From Chara braunii (Eukaryota > Streptophyta > Charophyceae > Charales > Characeae): a stretch of DNA of 53,437 nucleotides. Location of the stretch: positions 1,139,779 through 1,193,215 of the forward strand of contig BFEA01000102.1 in the NCBI GenBank assembly GCA_003427395.1, written 5' to 3'. Below, piece by piece: positions 1-10,902 of this stretch; position 1 is the stretch's first letter; each line of letters opens with the position of its first letter. The position numbers and the translations under genes are program-made. The notes under the pieces are model-generated. The model saw nothing but the letters and a program-made list of their open reading frames with translations. It made no database searches and was not told the DNA's origin.

Positions 1-1010
1 CCCGCACGACAAGGCTCGTTCGATTCCGCTTCAACCAAGAATGGGTCAGGATATTAGTCGCTCCGGCTCGTTCAGGATACGCCTAGCCTTGGGTACGCTA
101 GGACAGTCCGGACTTGTCTGGGGGCGCTAGCCTGCCTAGACTTGCTATTCAGTCCAATTCACCCACCGAGAAGGTAGGATGATAGTCCTGAGCAATTCAC
201 ACTGAGGTAGGATAGTGGGGATAGGGGATGTGCTAGGAGCATTGATGAGAGGATGGGTTGGGAGGCAGGCTCACAAAGGCAATAATTGTCAGGATAACCA
301 ATGCCTGACTGATACTGCAACCACCGTATGTCTGGAATCCGCACGGTGCACTTTCTGAAAAATAGTTGCACGGCGAACACACTTCCAGCAAGCTTCCACG
401 TAACCGTTCCCCTGTGCCCTCCTTCAATGACAACTCCTCCGGCTAATCCGAGCCATTGGACGGCCATGGTGATTTCCGCCTGTTTCTTAATTCGGGACGT
501 TGAACGGCCATCCCTTGGATCCAATCTGGGCCTCTCCTTTTCCCTGAAGATTTTTCCTTCTTCTTTACAAAAAACCTCAGGAGGGGTACTGTCGAGGGCG
601 ATACCAGCACCCCCCGACAGTACCCCCCAGCTAGGGAGTCTCCTTTCTATTGGTGGGGATAGACTCATAAGTAAAACTGCACAAGGGGAGGAGGGCAGCT
701 GTGCCTTCTGCAGGAGGCACCAGGAAAGGCACTGCTGCATTTCGGACGAGAGATATCTTCATCAGCCATTTGACTGAGATTTAGGATTTGGATCAGGGCT
801 AGAACAGAACTTCGGCCAGGGAGAGGGGATGTGGTGGAAAGGGGTCTGGGAAATCAGACGGGGACCGCAGTGGGAAGAGGGTTCAATGCGCATCCAGTCA
901 CGGAAAAAGCAGATGATAATCCCTAATCTCTGCTAGGTCCTGCTAGTGCCTATTGGGGTCGTCGCCATCCCATTCGCTTGACTATGCATCCCCCCTTTGT
1001 GTCCGCCTAG
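1..1010. other. no gene recognised
   Basis: Overlapping open frames occur on both strands but none has a recognisable domain or convincing composition. The only structure I see is the inverted repeat at 583-626. Confidence 0.5.
583..626. repeat. 12-bp perfect inverted repeat
   Basis: GGGGTACTGTCG at 583-594 is exactly complementary to CGACAGTACCCC at 615-626, with a 20-nt GC-rich spacer. No T-run follows, so it does not look like a pol III terminator. Function unknown. Confidence 0.6.
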
Positions 1011-1147
1011 CCACACTATGTCGAAGAAGGTGATCGCCTGCCTGATGTCCTTATTAATTGTGAACAGGTCCAATTGTGGCTTAAGGGTGTGCCACGTTCG
1101 CATTAGCTCTATCTGGACTTGAAGCTTAATCTATTCGATCACTTTTG
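1011..1147 (+). repeat. 137-bp direct repeat, copy 1
   Basis: This block is nearly identical to 2416-2552, with only two differences that I can see. In the second location it lies within LINE-like minus-strand coding sequence, so this is probably a second fragment of the same retroelement or a local segmental duplication. Confidence 0.75.
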
Positions 1148-1541
1148 CGGCGCATCACGTGCGGGCAAGTTGCGCACGTGCGCCGCACAGCGCATGCCCA
1201 CACATGCGTGCACACGTGATGCGGTGCATTTAGAAAATAATAATAATATAATAAAAATCAGAAAGAGTAGGTCGTGGTACCCATAAGTGACCCTCCCTTT
1301 TAAAAAGGGTAAGTGCACAGAAAGAGAATATTTTGGGGCCTCTTCATACTACCCTTTTGTTATATTCTCCTTTCCAAAAAGTACCCTGCAATTAATTAGC
1401 AGAGTTTCCGTGCTTTTGGAAGGATGTCCATTAAGACTGCTGAAAGACCTCGAGTAGGCCAGCAATATATCCTGGATTCGGATTCAGGTCTGTGTTCCAA
1501 GAGTTACGGGTTAAGAACTGACTACAAACACTCCAGTAGTT
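1148..1541. other. no gene recognised
   Basis: Alternating GC-rich short palindromes around 1160-1220 are followed by AT-rich sequence. I see no feature I can name. Confidence 0.4.
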
Positions 1542-1831
1542 GTCTCGTTTTTTTTTTCCCTTTTTCTTACGTGCAGTGGCCCTAAGGGCCTTGCTCCACT
1601 CATCAGCACTTGCAGAAAAGAAAAACGGATGGCTTGTATGGTTCCAGTTTCTAGGAGAAGATTCATTCTGGTTTTGCACATACAGTACCTGTCTCGTTTT
1701 TTTTTTCCCCTTTTCTTACGTGCAGTGGCCTTAAGGGCCTCGCTCCACTCATCAGCACTTGCAGAAAATAAAAATGTAGGGCTTGTATGGATCCAGTTTC
1801 TAGGAGAAGATTCATTCTAGTTTTGCACATT
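1542..1831 (+). repeat. tandem duplication, about 149-bp unit, two copies
   Basis: Copies at about 1542-1683 and 1691-1831 share a T/C-rich start, a CTTACGTGCAGTGGCC block and the ending AGAAGATTCATTCT...TTTTGCACAT. The ending resembles one arm of the hairpin MITEs at 42.6 and 43.0 kb, so this may be a tandemly duplicated half-MITE. Confidence 0.65.
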
Positions 1832-2090
1832 TGGTGAGTAGTGGAGTGAAGCCCTGAAAATCACATGCTGAGTTAGAAAGTCAGTAACCCATAACTGCTG
1901 AAACACGGATCTGAATTTGAAGCTACAACATATATAGCTGGCCTGCTCCCTCCTTACCACAAGTCCAGCGACGACCCGTCCAATGACCACCCCGCTCCTG
2001 CCGGCAGGACCCTTGCCAATTTTTGGCAGGGACCTTTTGAAGTACCGGCAGGGGTTGTCTGAATAACTGAATAATGTGAGAGAGCTCTGT

Positions 2091-2091
<1 letters not shown>

Positions 2092-2166
<75 letters not shown>

Positions 2167-2213
2167 GCGTGTATACACACATCACAGTTGTTTGTTTGTT
2201 TGTTTGTTTGTTT
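2092..2213 (+). repeat. microsatellites (CT)n then (TTTG)n
   Basis: An uninterrupted CT dinucleotide tract at 2092-2165 is followed after about 22 bp by a TTTG tetranucleotide tract at 2188-2213. Open frames reading poly-RE or poly-LS through it are artefacts. Confidence 0.97.
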
Positions 2214-2271
2214 CTGCGCGCGCGTGCACATCTGTGATTAGCACACCGCGCAGTGTACTGCACAGCGCACT

Positions 2272-2800
2272 TCACCTACGTGCCGCAAGTATGCTTTTGT
2301 GCCCTCCATCCGTACTCCCTCCAGGGCCAGAAAACAATGTAGCCACCAAAGAGCCCATGGGACCGATCTTCGGCCCAGTCACTTGGATATCCATCCCCCC
2401 CTGGTGCCCTCCTACCCACACTATGTCGAAGAAGGTGATCGCCTGCCTGATGTCCTTATTAATTGTGAGCAGGTCCAATTGTGGCTTAAGGGCGTGCCAC
2501 GTTCGCATTAGCTCTATCTGGACTTGAAGCTTAATCTATTCGATCACTTTTGTGCCCTCCATCCGCACTCCCTCCAGGGCCAGAAGACAACGCTGTATGG
2601 CCCGGCTGGACCAGGGCCAGGGAGTGTCGAGGACCATCTTCCGCCAGATTCACCAGTCCCACCATGGCCGGGTGAGCTGCGCACTGGGGCATTGCATGAA
2701 GGTGTTCAATGGTCGTGCTCCTTTTGCGCGGAGGAAGGTGCAGGCTTCCGATTTCCCGCACCCCTTCCCCCCACACCCTTTATCCCTAGTAGAAATAACT
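2272..2800 (-). pseudogene. LINE ORF2 fragment (low confidence)
   Basis: Read on the minus strand with frame changes, this stretch gives protein-like sequence including RTWHALKPQLDLLTINKD and DIRQAITFFDIVW, preceded by a tract with LALEGVRMEGTKVIE. It resembles in style the downstream part of the LINE ORF2 remnants elsewhere in the window, but I cannot align it to a catalytic motif. Stops and frameshifts interrupt it. A short segment (2299-2338) recurs at 2551-2590, so a small internal duplication has occurred. The call rests on composition and context; it could be another retroelement or host-derived sequence. Confidence 0.35.
2416..2552 (+). repeat. 137-bp direct repeat, copy 2
   Basis: Near-identical partner of 1011-1147. 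It begins CCACACTATG and ends GATCACTTTTG in both places. Confidence 0.75.
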
Positions 2801-2896
2801 ACGCCTTGAGGCTCTGATTTTAGATGCTGGTTTTTGGGGGGTTGCATTTTAACAGAATGGGCTGTGGTCATCTTGATGACATCGGAGTAGAAAAGG

Positions 2897-3570
2897 GACG
2901 CTGGACCCGATTTCCAGCAACGAGAGAAGACTTTTCAGAACCATTTTTGAGGCAATAAGATACTGAAGGATGTTTGAGGTTTGAGCTGATGGGACAAACA
3001 GTGCAGCAAAAAGGTTGCAGCAATTTTTTCATGTAAGGGACGCTGGACCCGGTTTCCAGCAGGTGCTGCTCCCAAAAAAAGAGATTGTCTGCAAAAAAAG
3101 GGTAGGCAGGGATGTTATAATCCGGACATGGGACGCTGGACCCAGTTTCCAGCACCGTGGTGTCAGACTGTTTTCCCTGAGCTTTTGGCCCCTTGCTTAA
3201 GCTCTTTTTGGCATGCTCAGTCAACCCCCTGGGTTGTTAGGTAATCAATGCTGGCAGGCCCCACACATCTTCATTGTTACTCAGACACTCTATTTTCGAC
3301 ATTCTATCTTTCTGTGAAATTTCTGTATATGGGACGCTGGACGCCATGAGGATAGTAGGAGGAGGGCAGGACCTAGGGGAGGGAGGGAGATTCCACTGGT
3401 GGCCCCTGGTGGGTCTCCCCCCAGTACCCGACGGTGCTGCAGGCTAGGTATGAAGAAAAAGGTTAGATATGGGACGCTGGACCCGGTTTCCAGCCCAATG
3501 GCGTCACCCTCAATGATGTACTGTTTTGATCAGATGTATTCATGGGACGCTGGGCCCGGTTCCCAGCAGG
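2897..3570 (+). repeat. dispersed 24-bp hairpin motif, six copies
   Basis: The motif GGGACGCTGGACCCGGTTTC followed by CAGC occurs, with few changes, near 2898, 3037, 3130, 3472 and 3544, with a half copy near 3331. GCTGG...CCAGC makes each full copy a small stem-loop. Spacings are irregular (about 70-200 bp), so this is not a tandem array. A relative with CCCCCGGTTCCCAGCA lies near 14065. Confidence 0.7.
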
Positions 3571-3673
3571 TGATGCTCCCCACCAATAGACGGAGCGGCC
3601 CACCAGGCAAAGCCTCAATCCCGGTGGTTCTCTTACCACCACCAGGATAGAGGCCTTGTACAAGGGCCTGTTC

Positions 3674-3692
3674 AAAAAAAAAAAAAAAAAAA
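3674..3692 (+). repeat. poly(A) tract
   Basis: A run of 19 A. It could be a retroposon 3' tail, but I find no target duplication. Confidence 0.7.
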
Positions 3693-3699
3693 GGAAGGT

Positions 3700-4106
3700 G
3701 CAGACATTATGGGCACCACGGTGAAGGGAGCCCTTTCTGTTCCAGATTTATATGGAACACCAGTCAGTCGTAGGTTGGGAGACAGCGATGTGCAATCTGC
3801 CACTGCACAAGGGTGATCTTGGCTGACCTGAATTACCGTTCCTTGAACCAAGGGATCGGTGTGAGGAGCTGGCGTTCCGCATCGACATCCTTAGCCCACC
3901 TTTCAATGACTATGTTCCTCAAGGGGCGTTTGCGCATAAGCATCTTGTAAGTGGATTTGACTGATAGGCCGTGGACCAGGATCTGTCGGGAGGGAAGGCT
4001 GGTCGGGATCGCATCTCCATTCTATTGGCCCCAAAGCCAGGTCCTTGATGCAGGTGTGTGGTTGGAAGAGGAAAGCTTCTACTCCTTCTCCCACGACTCG
4101 GACTCA
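3700..4106 (-). pseudogene. LINE ORF2-like fragment (low confidence)
   Basis: On the minus strand one frame reads a coherent stretch containing LSVKSTYKMLMRKRPLRN and IERWAKDVDAERQLLTPIPW. This is plausible for the region after the reverse transcriptase in plant LINEs, but no catalytic motif is visible. It is interrupted by stops and ends abruptly beside the ACCCTTACAAGGGT motif at 4107, as the LINE piece at 40.7 kb does. The identity is inferred. Confidence 0.3.
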
Positions 4107-4150
4107 AAACACATTGTAGGAGCAGAAACCCTTACAAGGGTATCTGCTCG
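4107..4150 (+). repeat. palindromic boundary motif, copy 1
   Basis: TGTAGGAGCAGAAACCCTTA begins the copy; the core ACCCTTACAAGGGT is almost self-complementary and is followed by ATCTGCTC. Two further copies on the opposite strand lie at about 40655-40697 and 51575-51616. Here and at 40.7 kb it abuts LINE-like sequence, so it may be the end of an inserted element. Confidence 0.55.
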
Positions 4151-4846
4151 GTACTTCGAATGGCGGACAGCGTCCGACATTTGTGGAAATTTTTGACTTG
4201 ATGAGCCTGCCACGTTGCCGAGAGTTTAGTCAGATCTGACCTATGACCGAGAGACTAAAACTTCATGAACTTTAGTCTGGAGGCCTGTGGCGTCCAAGAG
4301 TAGTGGCAATGACCGGCGGTGTGGCCAGTTGTATTCTGCTTTTTGTTAAGACCACAGGGTCATGCGGCCGCTGAAATACTAAGTCTAATCCTTATTTTAC
4401 TTGAAATATTTACTTAAAATAGTGACGCCCAGCTGCTAGGGCCTAAATAGTCCAAGATTAATGACCGCGTTAACTTCGCGGATCTGACACAAGGAATTAG
4501 AGGCAGCCTAAACTTGCTTTTTTTTGTGTACGAGTGCGGGGTTTGATTCCGCACCAAGACCCTGGTATGACCGATGCTTTAACCTAGTGGATGGAAACTC
4601 TGTTCGAGTTGTAGGTAGATGGCTGGTCGTGGGAAGAGGGGGGGAAGGCAGGGCCTGCCATGCCACAGATGGCCTACTGGGCACAACCCTTCAAATAGAA
4701 GGGCTGCCCTTTTAGCTCCCGTGATAGAGCTAGCCCAATAGGTAAACGCATCAAACCGTCGTGCCACTGATACGGGAACGAAACCTGATTGTGCCCTACT
4801 GGCGCTAGCTACTTTTGGATTTGGTCGTCGTGGTGAGGCATTCGGA

Positions 4847-4890
4847 CGCGGCCGATTTCGGTCGTGCGATCGATTTCGGTCGTGCGATTG
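4847..4890 (+). repeat. tandem 18-bp duplication
   Basis: CGATTTCGGTCGTGCGAT occurs twice in direct succession. Confidence 0.7.
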
Positions 4891-5518
4891 AAATGGGCCC
4901 TGTAAAAGGATGACGCACATAAATTGGGGATATAAATCGGAGGGGGGGAAAAAACAAACTTTAAAATTTTCTTCAAAACCGGAAGGATTCGAACCTGGGT
5001 CTGGTGTTCAACAACCCGTGGTTGAAAAGCCACGAGGCAGGTCGTGTCGGTTGGCCTAAGCCAACGGGAAGAAGAGAGGAGGGGGCGGGGGGGGGGGGCA
5101 ACTAAGGGTAGGACCCCACAAGACGGCGGCAAACAGTTTTGGAAGTCGCAAGGCAACTTCCCGAACCCCACAAACCAAGATCCCCATAGCGGAAGACAAG
5201 CGTCGACCGTTTTCACTCGGCCAGCGGCCCATTTTTTCCTACGTCGACCTAAAAACCCGTTTTCCAAAACTTGGTCCGTTTACCTACCTTTCGGGTGCAT
5301 ACGGACGGAGATCGGCAGTCTGCAGGGCGGACATGTAGCAGTCCTTCATTTGGACCAGTCGGGCCGAACAAGAGGTGTTGTCGCACGGTGACCATTGGGC
5401 CCGGTACAGTGGCACTGTGTGTGCTTGGGAGGTCCACGAGATTCTGGTTTTCAATTTGTCATGCGCCCCAGTGGCCTTGCGATTTTGAAATTCGCTGTCC
5501 TGCCATGGGGCCGATATA

Positions 5519-5576
5519 GAACAGTGACGAAGGATGGCTGCATGCAAAAGCCGCTTTTTTTCTATCGTCACTGTTC
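5519..5576. repeat. 58-bp hairpin with perfect 12-bp arms
   Basis: GAACAGTGACGA at 5519-5530 is the exact reverse complement of TCGTCACTGTTC at 5565-5576. It lies inside the larger TIR element. Confidence 0.65.
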
Positions 5577-6056
5577 CCATGCAGAGTGTGAGGAAGGTCG
5601 TCGTCCATAGCCATGCACGGGTCATTTGTGAGTGGTGTACGCACGTCGTGGGCGGGTCGGTTGCTTTGTCTCCCGAAGCCCAGCTCTACGGGTAGTGAAC
5701 GACGCCACGCGTTATATCACAAATGCGGCTTTCGCATACTCGTCTGCACGTGTTGCAATCGTCGAAGGTTACCAGCAAGCAAGAGGGTGCACTATGTGAA
5801 AAGTTATCGGCTTCGTCCCATCAACTTTTCTACGTCAACCATTGTTCAAACTTGGAGATGGTGTTCACATTGGCCGCAGACGGACGAACGACAACTATGA
5901 TTCAATGATTGAGCGGACGGGGAGGTTGTGGGTGGCAGGTTCGTCCCCCCTGGTTGATTGGTGTTGACGCGTGTGCTTTATGACTGCCTGCGATGGACAA
6001 AGGGGCAGTGTGTGTGGACTGTCGACGAGGATGCGGATGACGGGCATGCAAGAGAA

Positions 6057-6293
6057 AACAACGATTTTGTCAAAAGGGACATTTTATACTTTTTCAACGA
6101 AATTGAAACCTGCTTATTTGGCCAAAAAAATATTATAGTTTATCTCCTAAATGTTCATTTGGACTAAACGAACGTTCAATTACATCCAAGTGGGACCCTA
6201 AGGAGCTGAAACGGTGGCATTTATAGGCCCAAATATGTGGAACTCAATTTCGTTAAAAAAATATAAAATGTCCGTTTTAACGAAATCGTTGTT
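6057..6293. mobile_element. 237-bp MITE with about 50-bp TIRs
   Basis: The left arm begins AACAACGATTTTGTCAAAAG and the right arm, reverse complemented, begins AACAACGATTTCGTTAAAAC. Both continue with GGACATTTTATA, a T-run and AACGAAATTGA. About nine in ten positions match over roughly 50 bp. There is no coding capacity beyond repeat-derived frames. The flanks are A-rich, so the target duplication cannot be defined. It is nested in the 5105-6730 element. Confidence 0.75.
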
Positions 6294-6745
6294 AAAACAG
6301 GTATGATGTCGGCAGCTCAGCGCCTTGCAGAGATTGAACCGTTTCTCTACAACCATTTTCAGAAGCATTGATTGTCCGCACCGCAACATCGGCCCAGGAC
6401 GGCCTAGAACCCGGGACAGGGGAGGGTGTGTCACCCGCGTACCCGTCGCTGCCGCACAGGAAAAGTCGCACAGTCCCAACACTATCTACAGTCGCCCTTC
6501 CATTAAACCATCGTTCAGGGATCTGGAATGGCCTTCCAGGCCCCAACCTTTCCCAAAAAGGAAAACCACCCCAGAATTTTCTTTTTGGGTATCCGTGGGT
6601 ATCGCAAAAGTAACATTTTCGGACGGTGGTGGGGTCCCCTCTATTTCGTCATCCCCGTCAACAGTGGGCAGTGGCCTGGAAGTCCACAACTTCCGAATCT
6701 GTTTGCCGCCGTCTTGTGGGGTCCTACCCTAAGAACTACGAAGTG

Positions 6746-7545
6746 ACACCCGCCAACTGGCGGGTAAGAGGCAGAGGAAACAAGTCCTCTGCTAGCGCCT
6801 GTTTCATGGGCAGCAACTGCGTTTTCTCTGTTCTTTCTTTTCTTTTTCTTAGATCTTCTTTAGATTTTTTTTTAGATTTTTTTTTTGGTTTCTTATTTCA
6901 TTTATCTTATTTGTTTTATGGTTTCTATAGGACTGCGACCGTTCGTTTTGAAATGGGCAGCAGCTATCCAACGTGCGGATAAATCTTATGCTTGATATGC
7001 ACTAAATACGAGCGTGGGGGAAACAAAGACCCTATTGAGCTTGACTTTAGTTTGACTCTGTGACATGACTTGTGTTGGGCGGCCGTTCGTCTTAAGTGGC
7101 AAGCTGCCCCTACAAGAAAACGAGGGGGTAGGAAAAGGAAAGAAGAAAAAGGCAAAAAAAAGAGAAAAAATGGGAGAAAATTGGGGAAAAGGGAAGGGGC
7201 AACGACCGCGAATGAGGTCACGATTGTACTCCAAATATTGGTTGGTTAAGCCTTGGTGTGACCACGCAAGCAAAGCCTCTAGAGTTGAACATCCATTTTC
7301 GAAAATGGTCGAGTTCAGCTTGAACTTGACGTACTTGTGTTGGGGAAAAGGGCCAGGTACATCAAACTATGAAGGGTTGTAGCTCTTCAAAGAAAAATCG
7401 GAAAAAGAAAAGAAAAAATGTTTTGAAGATGGTAGAGCCCCAGCTATCTCATGAAATTGCGAGATGACTAAGATAAAGTAAAGAAAAATAAAGGAGTCAG
7501 TTGAAAGTATCTACCTTCCTGTGTGTGTAGTTGAGGTGCGGCCAC
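6746..7545. other. no gene recognised
   Basis: A small perfect hairpin CCCGCCAACTGGCGGG is at 6748-6763, followed by T-rich and A-rich stretches. Nothing codes convincingly. Confidence 0.4.
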
Positions 7546-7550
7546 ACTGG

Positions 7551-7577
7551 ACCCTTGATCTTGCCTCAGATCAAGGG
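7551..7577. repeat. hairpin CCCTTGATC/GATCAAGGG
   Basis: Nine perfectly paired bases flank an 8-nt loop, about 60 bp upstream of a TATA-like site. Confidence 0.5.
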
Positions 7578-7636
7578 CTCAGCTTGAGCCGCGATTTTTG
7601 TTTGTGGGCAAGAGTGATGGCCACCAACTTCCAACA

Positions 7637-7647
7637 ACTATAAAAGC
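7637..7647 (+). promoter_or_regulatory. TATA-box-like site
   Basis: CTATAAAAGCC is a good eukaryotic TATA match, with C-rich sequence starting about 15 bp downstream. No convincing open frame follows (the ATG at 7741 runs into a stop after a few codons), so any transcript could be non-coding or from a decayed element. Confidence 0.3.
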
Positions 7648-7649
7648 CG

Positions 7650-9245
7650 ACACCCCACCCTGCTGCCTCACAAACGTGGCAGTGCTACAAGTGCTCTCAC
7701 CCATTTGAGTGTTGGCCAGATGTTGCACAGCGTTGAGGAATGGCTTCTTGGAGGTGCTAGTGCTGGAGAGTGAGAGGGTGGTGTGAAGGAGAGTGGAGTG
7801 AGGAGCGAGGCAGCCATACCCGACGCTGGGGGCACTTTGCCTCAGCGTTCGGTTGGTGTTGCGCCTGTGGAATTGCCCTACGGACCACCTTGTGGAACCA
7901 GGGCTCTGCCCTGGGCTGGTTGCGGTGGTGCAACAAACTGAACCTCCCTTTGAGTGGGGTTATGCCGTCGAAGTGCAGACGCATCCGCGCTGATTTTTTT
8001 GAACCACTATTACCTTTGTCGATTCCAAAATACTCGGCCTCCGACCTTTCAAAAGGCCGAAACGAAACGACGGCCGCCAATCAGATTTATCAATTGTCGG
8101 ACTCGGCCTCCTGAAAATTCGGAGGTAGACCAAAACTTGTTGAAAATAGGCTCGGAGGTACTAGTGGTTTAAAAAGGGGTATTGTTGAAGTGATTGTGTG
8201 TTCGACTTTATTTTGGAGGGGATATGCTGCCAGATTTACCGCGCGGCACCAACCTTTTTAGTTTGTGTGAGGAGGTGTTGTCAAATTGACAGCACGGCAA
8301 CGATGGAACATCTAAGAGGACCATGCTGCAATTTTTCTGGTGCACCGGCAATGTTTAAAGGGGAGCTGTTGTCGAGGTTCTACGACGTAGAGAAGCCTTT
8401 TTTTTGGTATGACTGAGCGGTGGTGCTGATGGGCGACTGTGGTACCGGTTTTGATGGCACGACAAGCGGTAGTCCCGCATTTATTTTTATACTTTTAGGT
8501 GCGCGACAGTGGTGGAGCATTCAAGCGTGATCCGGCGATGATATGAGTGTTGGTGCACGTTTTGGGCCCGGATGAGAGTGTCGATTTCGTGAAACGGTGA
8601 GTGATTTTTTTTATGTGAAAATTTGTGCACATCATCGGCATTTGAAGAGGGCAAGACTTGGTACCGCCGCACAGGACAGTTCGTCCACTTTGATGTGTGG
8701 AGTTACCCTGAGTGAGTGGACCAACGACTTTGTTTTGACTGCGCACGTTACGTGTGGAGGTTGTTGTGACTCATGGTGCACGTGGCGAAGTGATCATTGG
8801 GACTTGCGGCACTTGCATTTTTTTTTTCGGGTTCCACCTTTATTTTTTTAGGACACGCGGTGCAAGTGATTTGGCGCTTTAGAGCCATCCGGTGTTATGA
8901 GCATTAGTGTGAGGCCGCTTGGAACCGTTTTGGACCATCTGGTGCGAACGTGGTGATTTTAGGCAGTATGGATTTGCGGCTTGATTTGGACAGTTTTGAA
9001 AGTTGTGGTGCAATTGGGACTGCATTGGGCCCATCTGGGACAACGGAACCACGTGAGACTTATTGTTGAGAGTGCCCTCTTTGAGGATTATCTCATTTGA
9101 GTCTTTTCAATGGACTTGACTTTGGCCATTCAGGCGAGTGGGGAAGGACATGGACCGTCCCTCAAGAGAAAGGCCACATCTTGTTGAGCTTTAGACCACA
9201 TATTTTTTACTTTAGCGGCGGTTATCTTTCATTGGATTTGGATAG
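7650..9245. other. no gene recognised
   Basis: GT-rich plus-strand sequence with short open frames only. I see no domain, repeat or RNA gene. Confidence 0.4.
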
Positions 9246-9311
9246 TACTCGGCCATTTTGAGTGAGCCGAATCAAATTTCACTCAGCCATTTTGAGTGAG
9301 CCGAATCAAAC
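9246..9311 (+). repeat. tandem 34-bp duplication
   Basis: ACTCGGCCATTTTGAGTGAG followed by CCGAATCAAA occurs twice, at about 9247 and 9281. The second copy has a single early difference. Confidence 0.75.
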
Positions 9312-10685
9312 TGCACTCAAGGTCAGTTGAATGATTCAAATTTTCCTTCACACTTGTGTCAACCCACACTTGCTTGAACCTGTTCATTGAATGTTCGTTG
9401 AAAAGGGAAAGGAAATGTGTGTTTGCATGTGAATGGAAAAATCTGATTTGGGAATGGGATTTTTTTGGCTGCTTTTCCCAACTTGTTTGCTTCGGTATGG
9501 TGTGCAGGTAGGTCGAAGGATACTTGCAAAGGAGAATTTATTTGCTCCTTTTTTAGACGGATGAAAAATATTATCTTCTTTCTACCTCTCACCCGCTTGG
9601 ATGTCAAAAGGACTTGTTGTTCTGAAAAAGGTTACATTGTGCACACCATAAAATGAAATTGATCAAATAAAGCAGACGTGGTCAAATGGGCTTAGCCTTT
9701 TTCCGAGAATACCCTTTCTATCCCGAAGGACCTCATTTGTCTTTACCTATCCAAATGATCCTCATTCTCTACCTCCTGAGACTCTCTTCATCCAAGTTAC
9801 CTTGAGCTTAGGGAAAATGAGAGCAGCTAAAATTTACTCGCGGTGGACACGTTCTCTCTCTAGAAAGCATCCGAAAAAGGGGCTCGGTGCTTTAGGAGCC
9901 GGCCCTGTTATCGACCCGGAGTGAACCGTTCTATGAGGGGGTACGTTGGGATTCGATGGAGATGGCCCGACTTCTAAGATTCGAGCTTTGTGCTCGGTCG
10001 ACGAGGAGTACCTCAAACCACTTCCTAGAGGACGGGTCATGCAACACTTCGAGTAATGCACATGATCAAGAATTATCCAGAAAGTCGTTTGTCATCAAAG
10101 AAGACCAAAACGTATGGAGACGAGTGGGGGTACTTAATCTTAGGTCGGTGGTAGGGTGGAACGAATGACTTTGGCAGCGCGTCTCATTAAGTGAAAACTG
10201 CAGCAAACTGACTACCATGTCGGCTGCATCGAGGTTATTATCGGAGCCAACTCCTCGTTGGGAATTGAGTATAGTACCTTACTTATTAAGTTCAACCCGA
10301 AGTGGTCGATTTTTATTTTGTGTTATTAGTTTTACCATGTGATGCTCAATTTCCTTCAGTTATCGTTGCAACCCATGTTGAACTGGGGAATGTGCTCTAT
10401 CGACTATGGTCAATTCATAATAACATAATTTTATTTAATCACGGTAATATATTTTCTTTGACTTGTGTATCTAAAGGGTTAGGATTAACTTCGGGTTTCA
10501 CACTTGGTTGAGACCAACCTAGTCGACCGGCATTCGTTTTGTGGCTAGGAGATCAGCGCCCTAGAGGACGAACGACATCCGGGTTTAGACGGCGTTTTAA
10601 CCACGTGTGATTATACTACAACAAACAAGCAAACGCACTCGACTGATCTACCTTTGTAATTCCATTTAAAAACTTTCGAACGTGG
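9312..10685. other. no gene recognised
   Basis: Short open frames on both strands with no recognisable domain. Confidence 0.4.
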
Positions 10686-10689
10686 GTCA

Positions 10690-10752
10690 GTAGCTCGATA
10701 TGGATACACCCCTAAGGGTGGTGACAGCCCCTTAAAGAAGGCAAGTTATGCC
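10690..10752 (+). ncRNA. conserved two-stem RNA-like motif, copy C
   Basis: The order is TAGCTCG, GGATAC, stem P1 (TAAGGG at 10713-10718 with CCCTTA at 10729-10734) around loop TGGTGACAGC, then stem P2 (GGCA at 10740-10743 with TGCC at 10749-10752) around loop AGTTA. The loops match those of the copies at 30.8 and 46.7 kb, while stem bases differ in a paired way. I do not recognise the family. The surrounding head of the other two copies is not conserved here, so this copy is isolated. Confidence 0.5.
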
Positions 10753-10902
10753 CCGGAGGAACCTATCATATCATAGGGGGCCGCGGGAAGTACGGTTGGC
10801 GCACCCGGTTAGAGCCGCGAAGGGACGATGCGACCATGCCCATCTCAGCGGTTCACGAGGTTATTTTGTGTTCTCCCCAAGTTGTCTCTTGTTTTGTTTT
10901 GT

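Larger units (their letters stand above)
5105..6730. mobile_element. putative DNA transposon with perfect 32-bp TIRs
   Basis: The 32-bp segment 5105-5136 (starting AGGGTAGGACCCCACAAG) is the exact reverse complement of 6699-6730. Similarity continues inwards for about 25 bp, including a GGAAGT...ACTTCC mini-hairpin in both ends. The 1.6-kb interior has no recognisable transposase and contains a nested MITE (6057-6293), so it would be non-autonomous. I found no clean target duplication; AACTA occurs near both ends but with a 3-nt offset. Superfamily unknown. Confidence 0.6.

Noticed and set aside
690-780. Hammerhead ribozyme on the minus strand (CTGATGA at 774-768, GAAA nearby)
   Set aside because: Stem II starts with an A-C mismatch and is weak, and no cleavage triplet or stem III partner can be found in type I or type III arrangement.
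1817-2275. Arg/Glu-repeat proteins at CT or GA tracts (also near 14573, 24225 and 37193)
   Set aside because: They are microsatellite translations without supporting sequence on either side.
4980-5060. tRNA gene on the minus strand (GGTTCGAATCC)
   Set aside because: The T stem has only three good pairs and no acceptor, D or anticodon arm can be formed.
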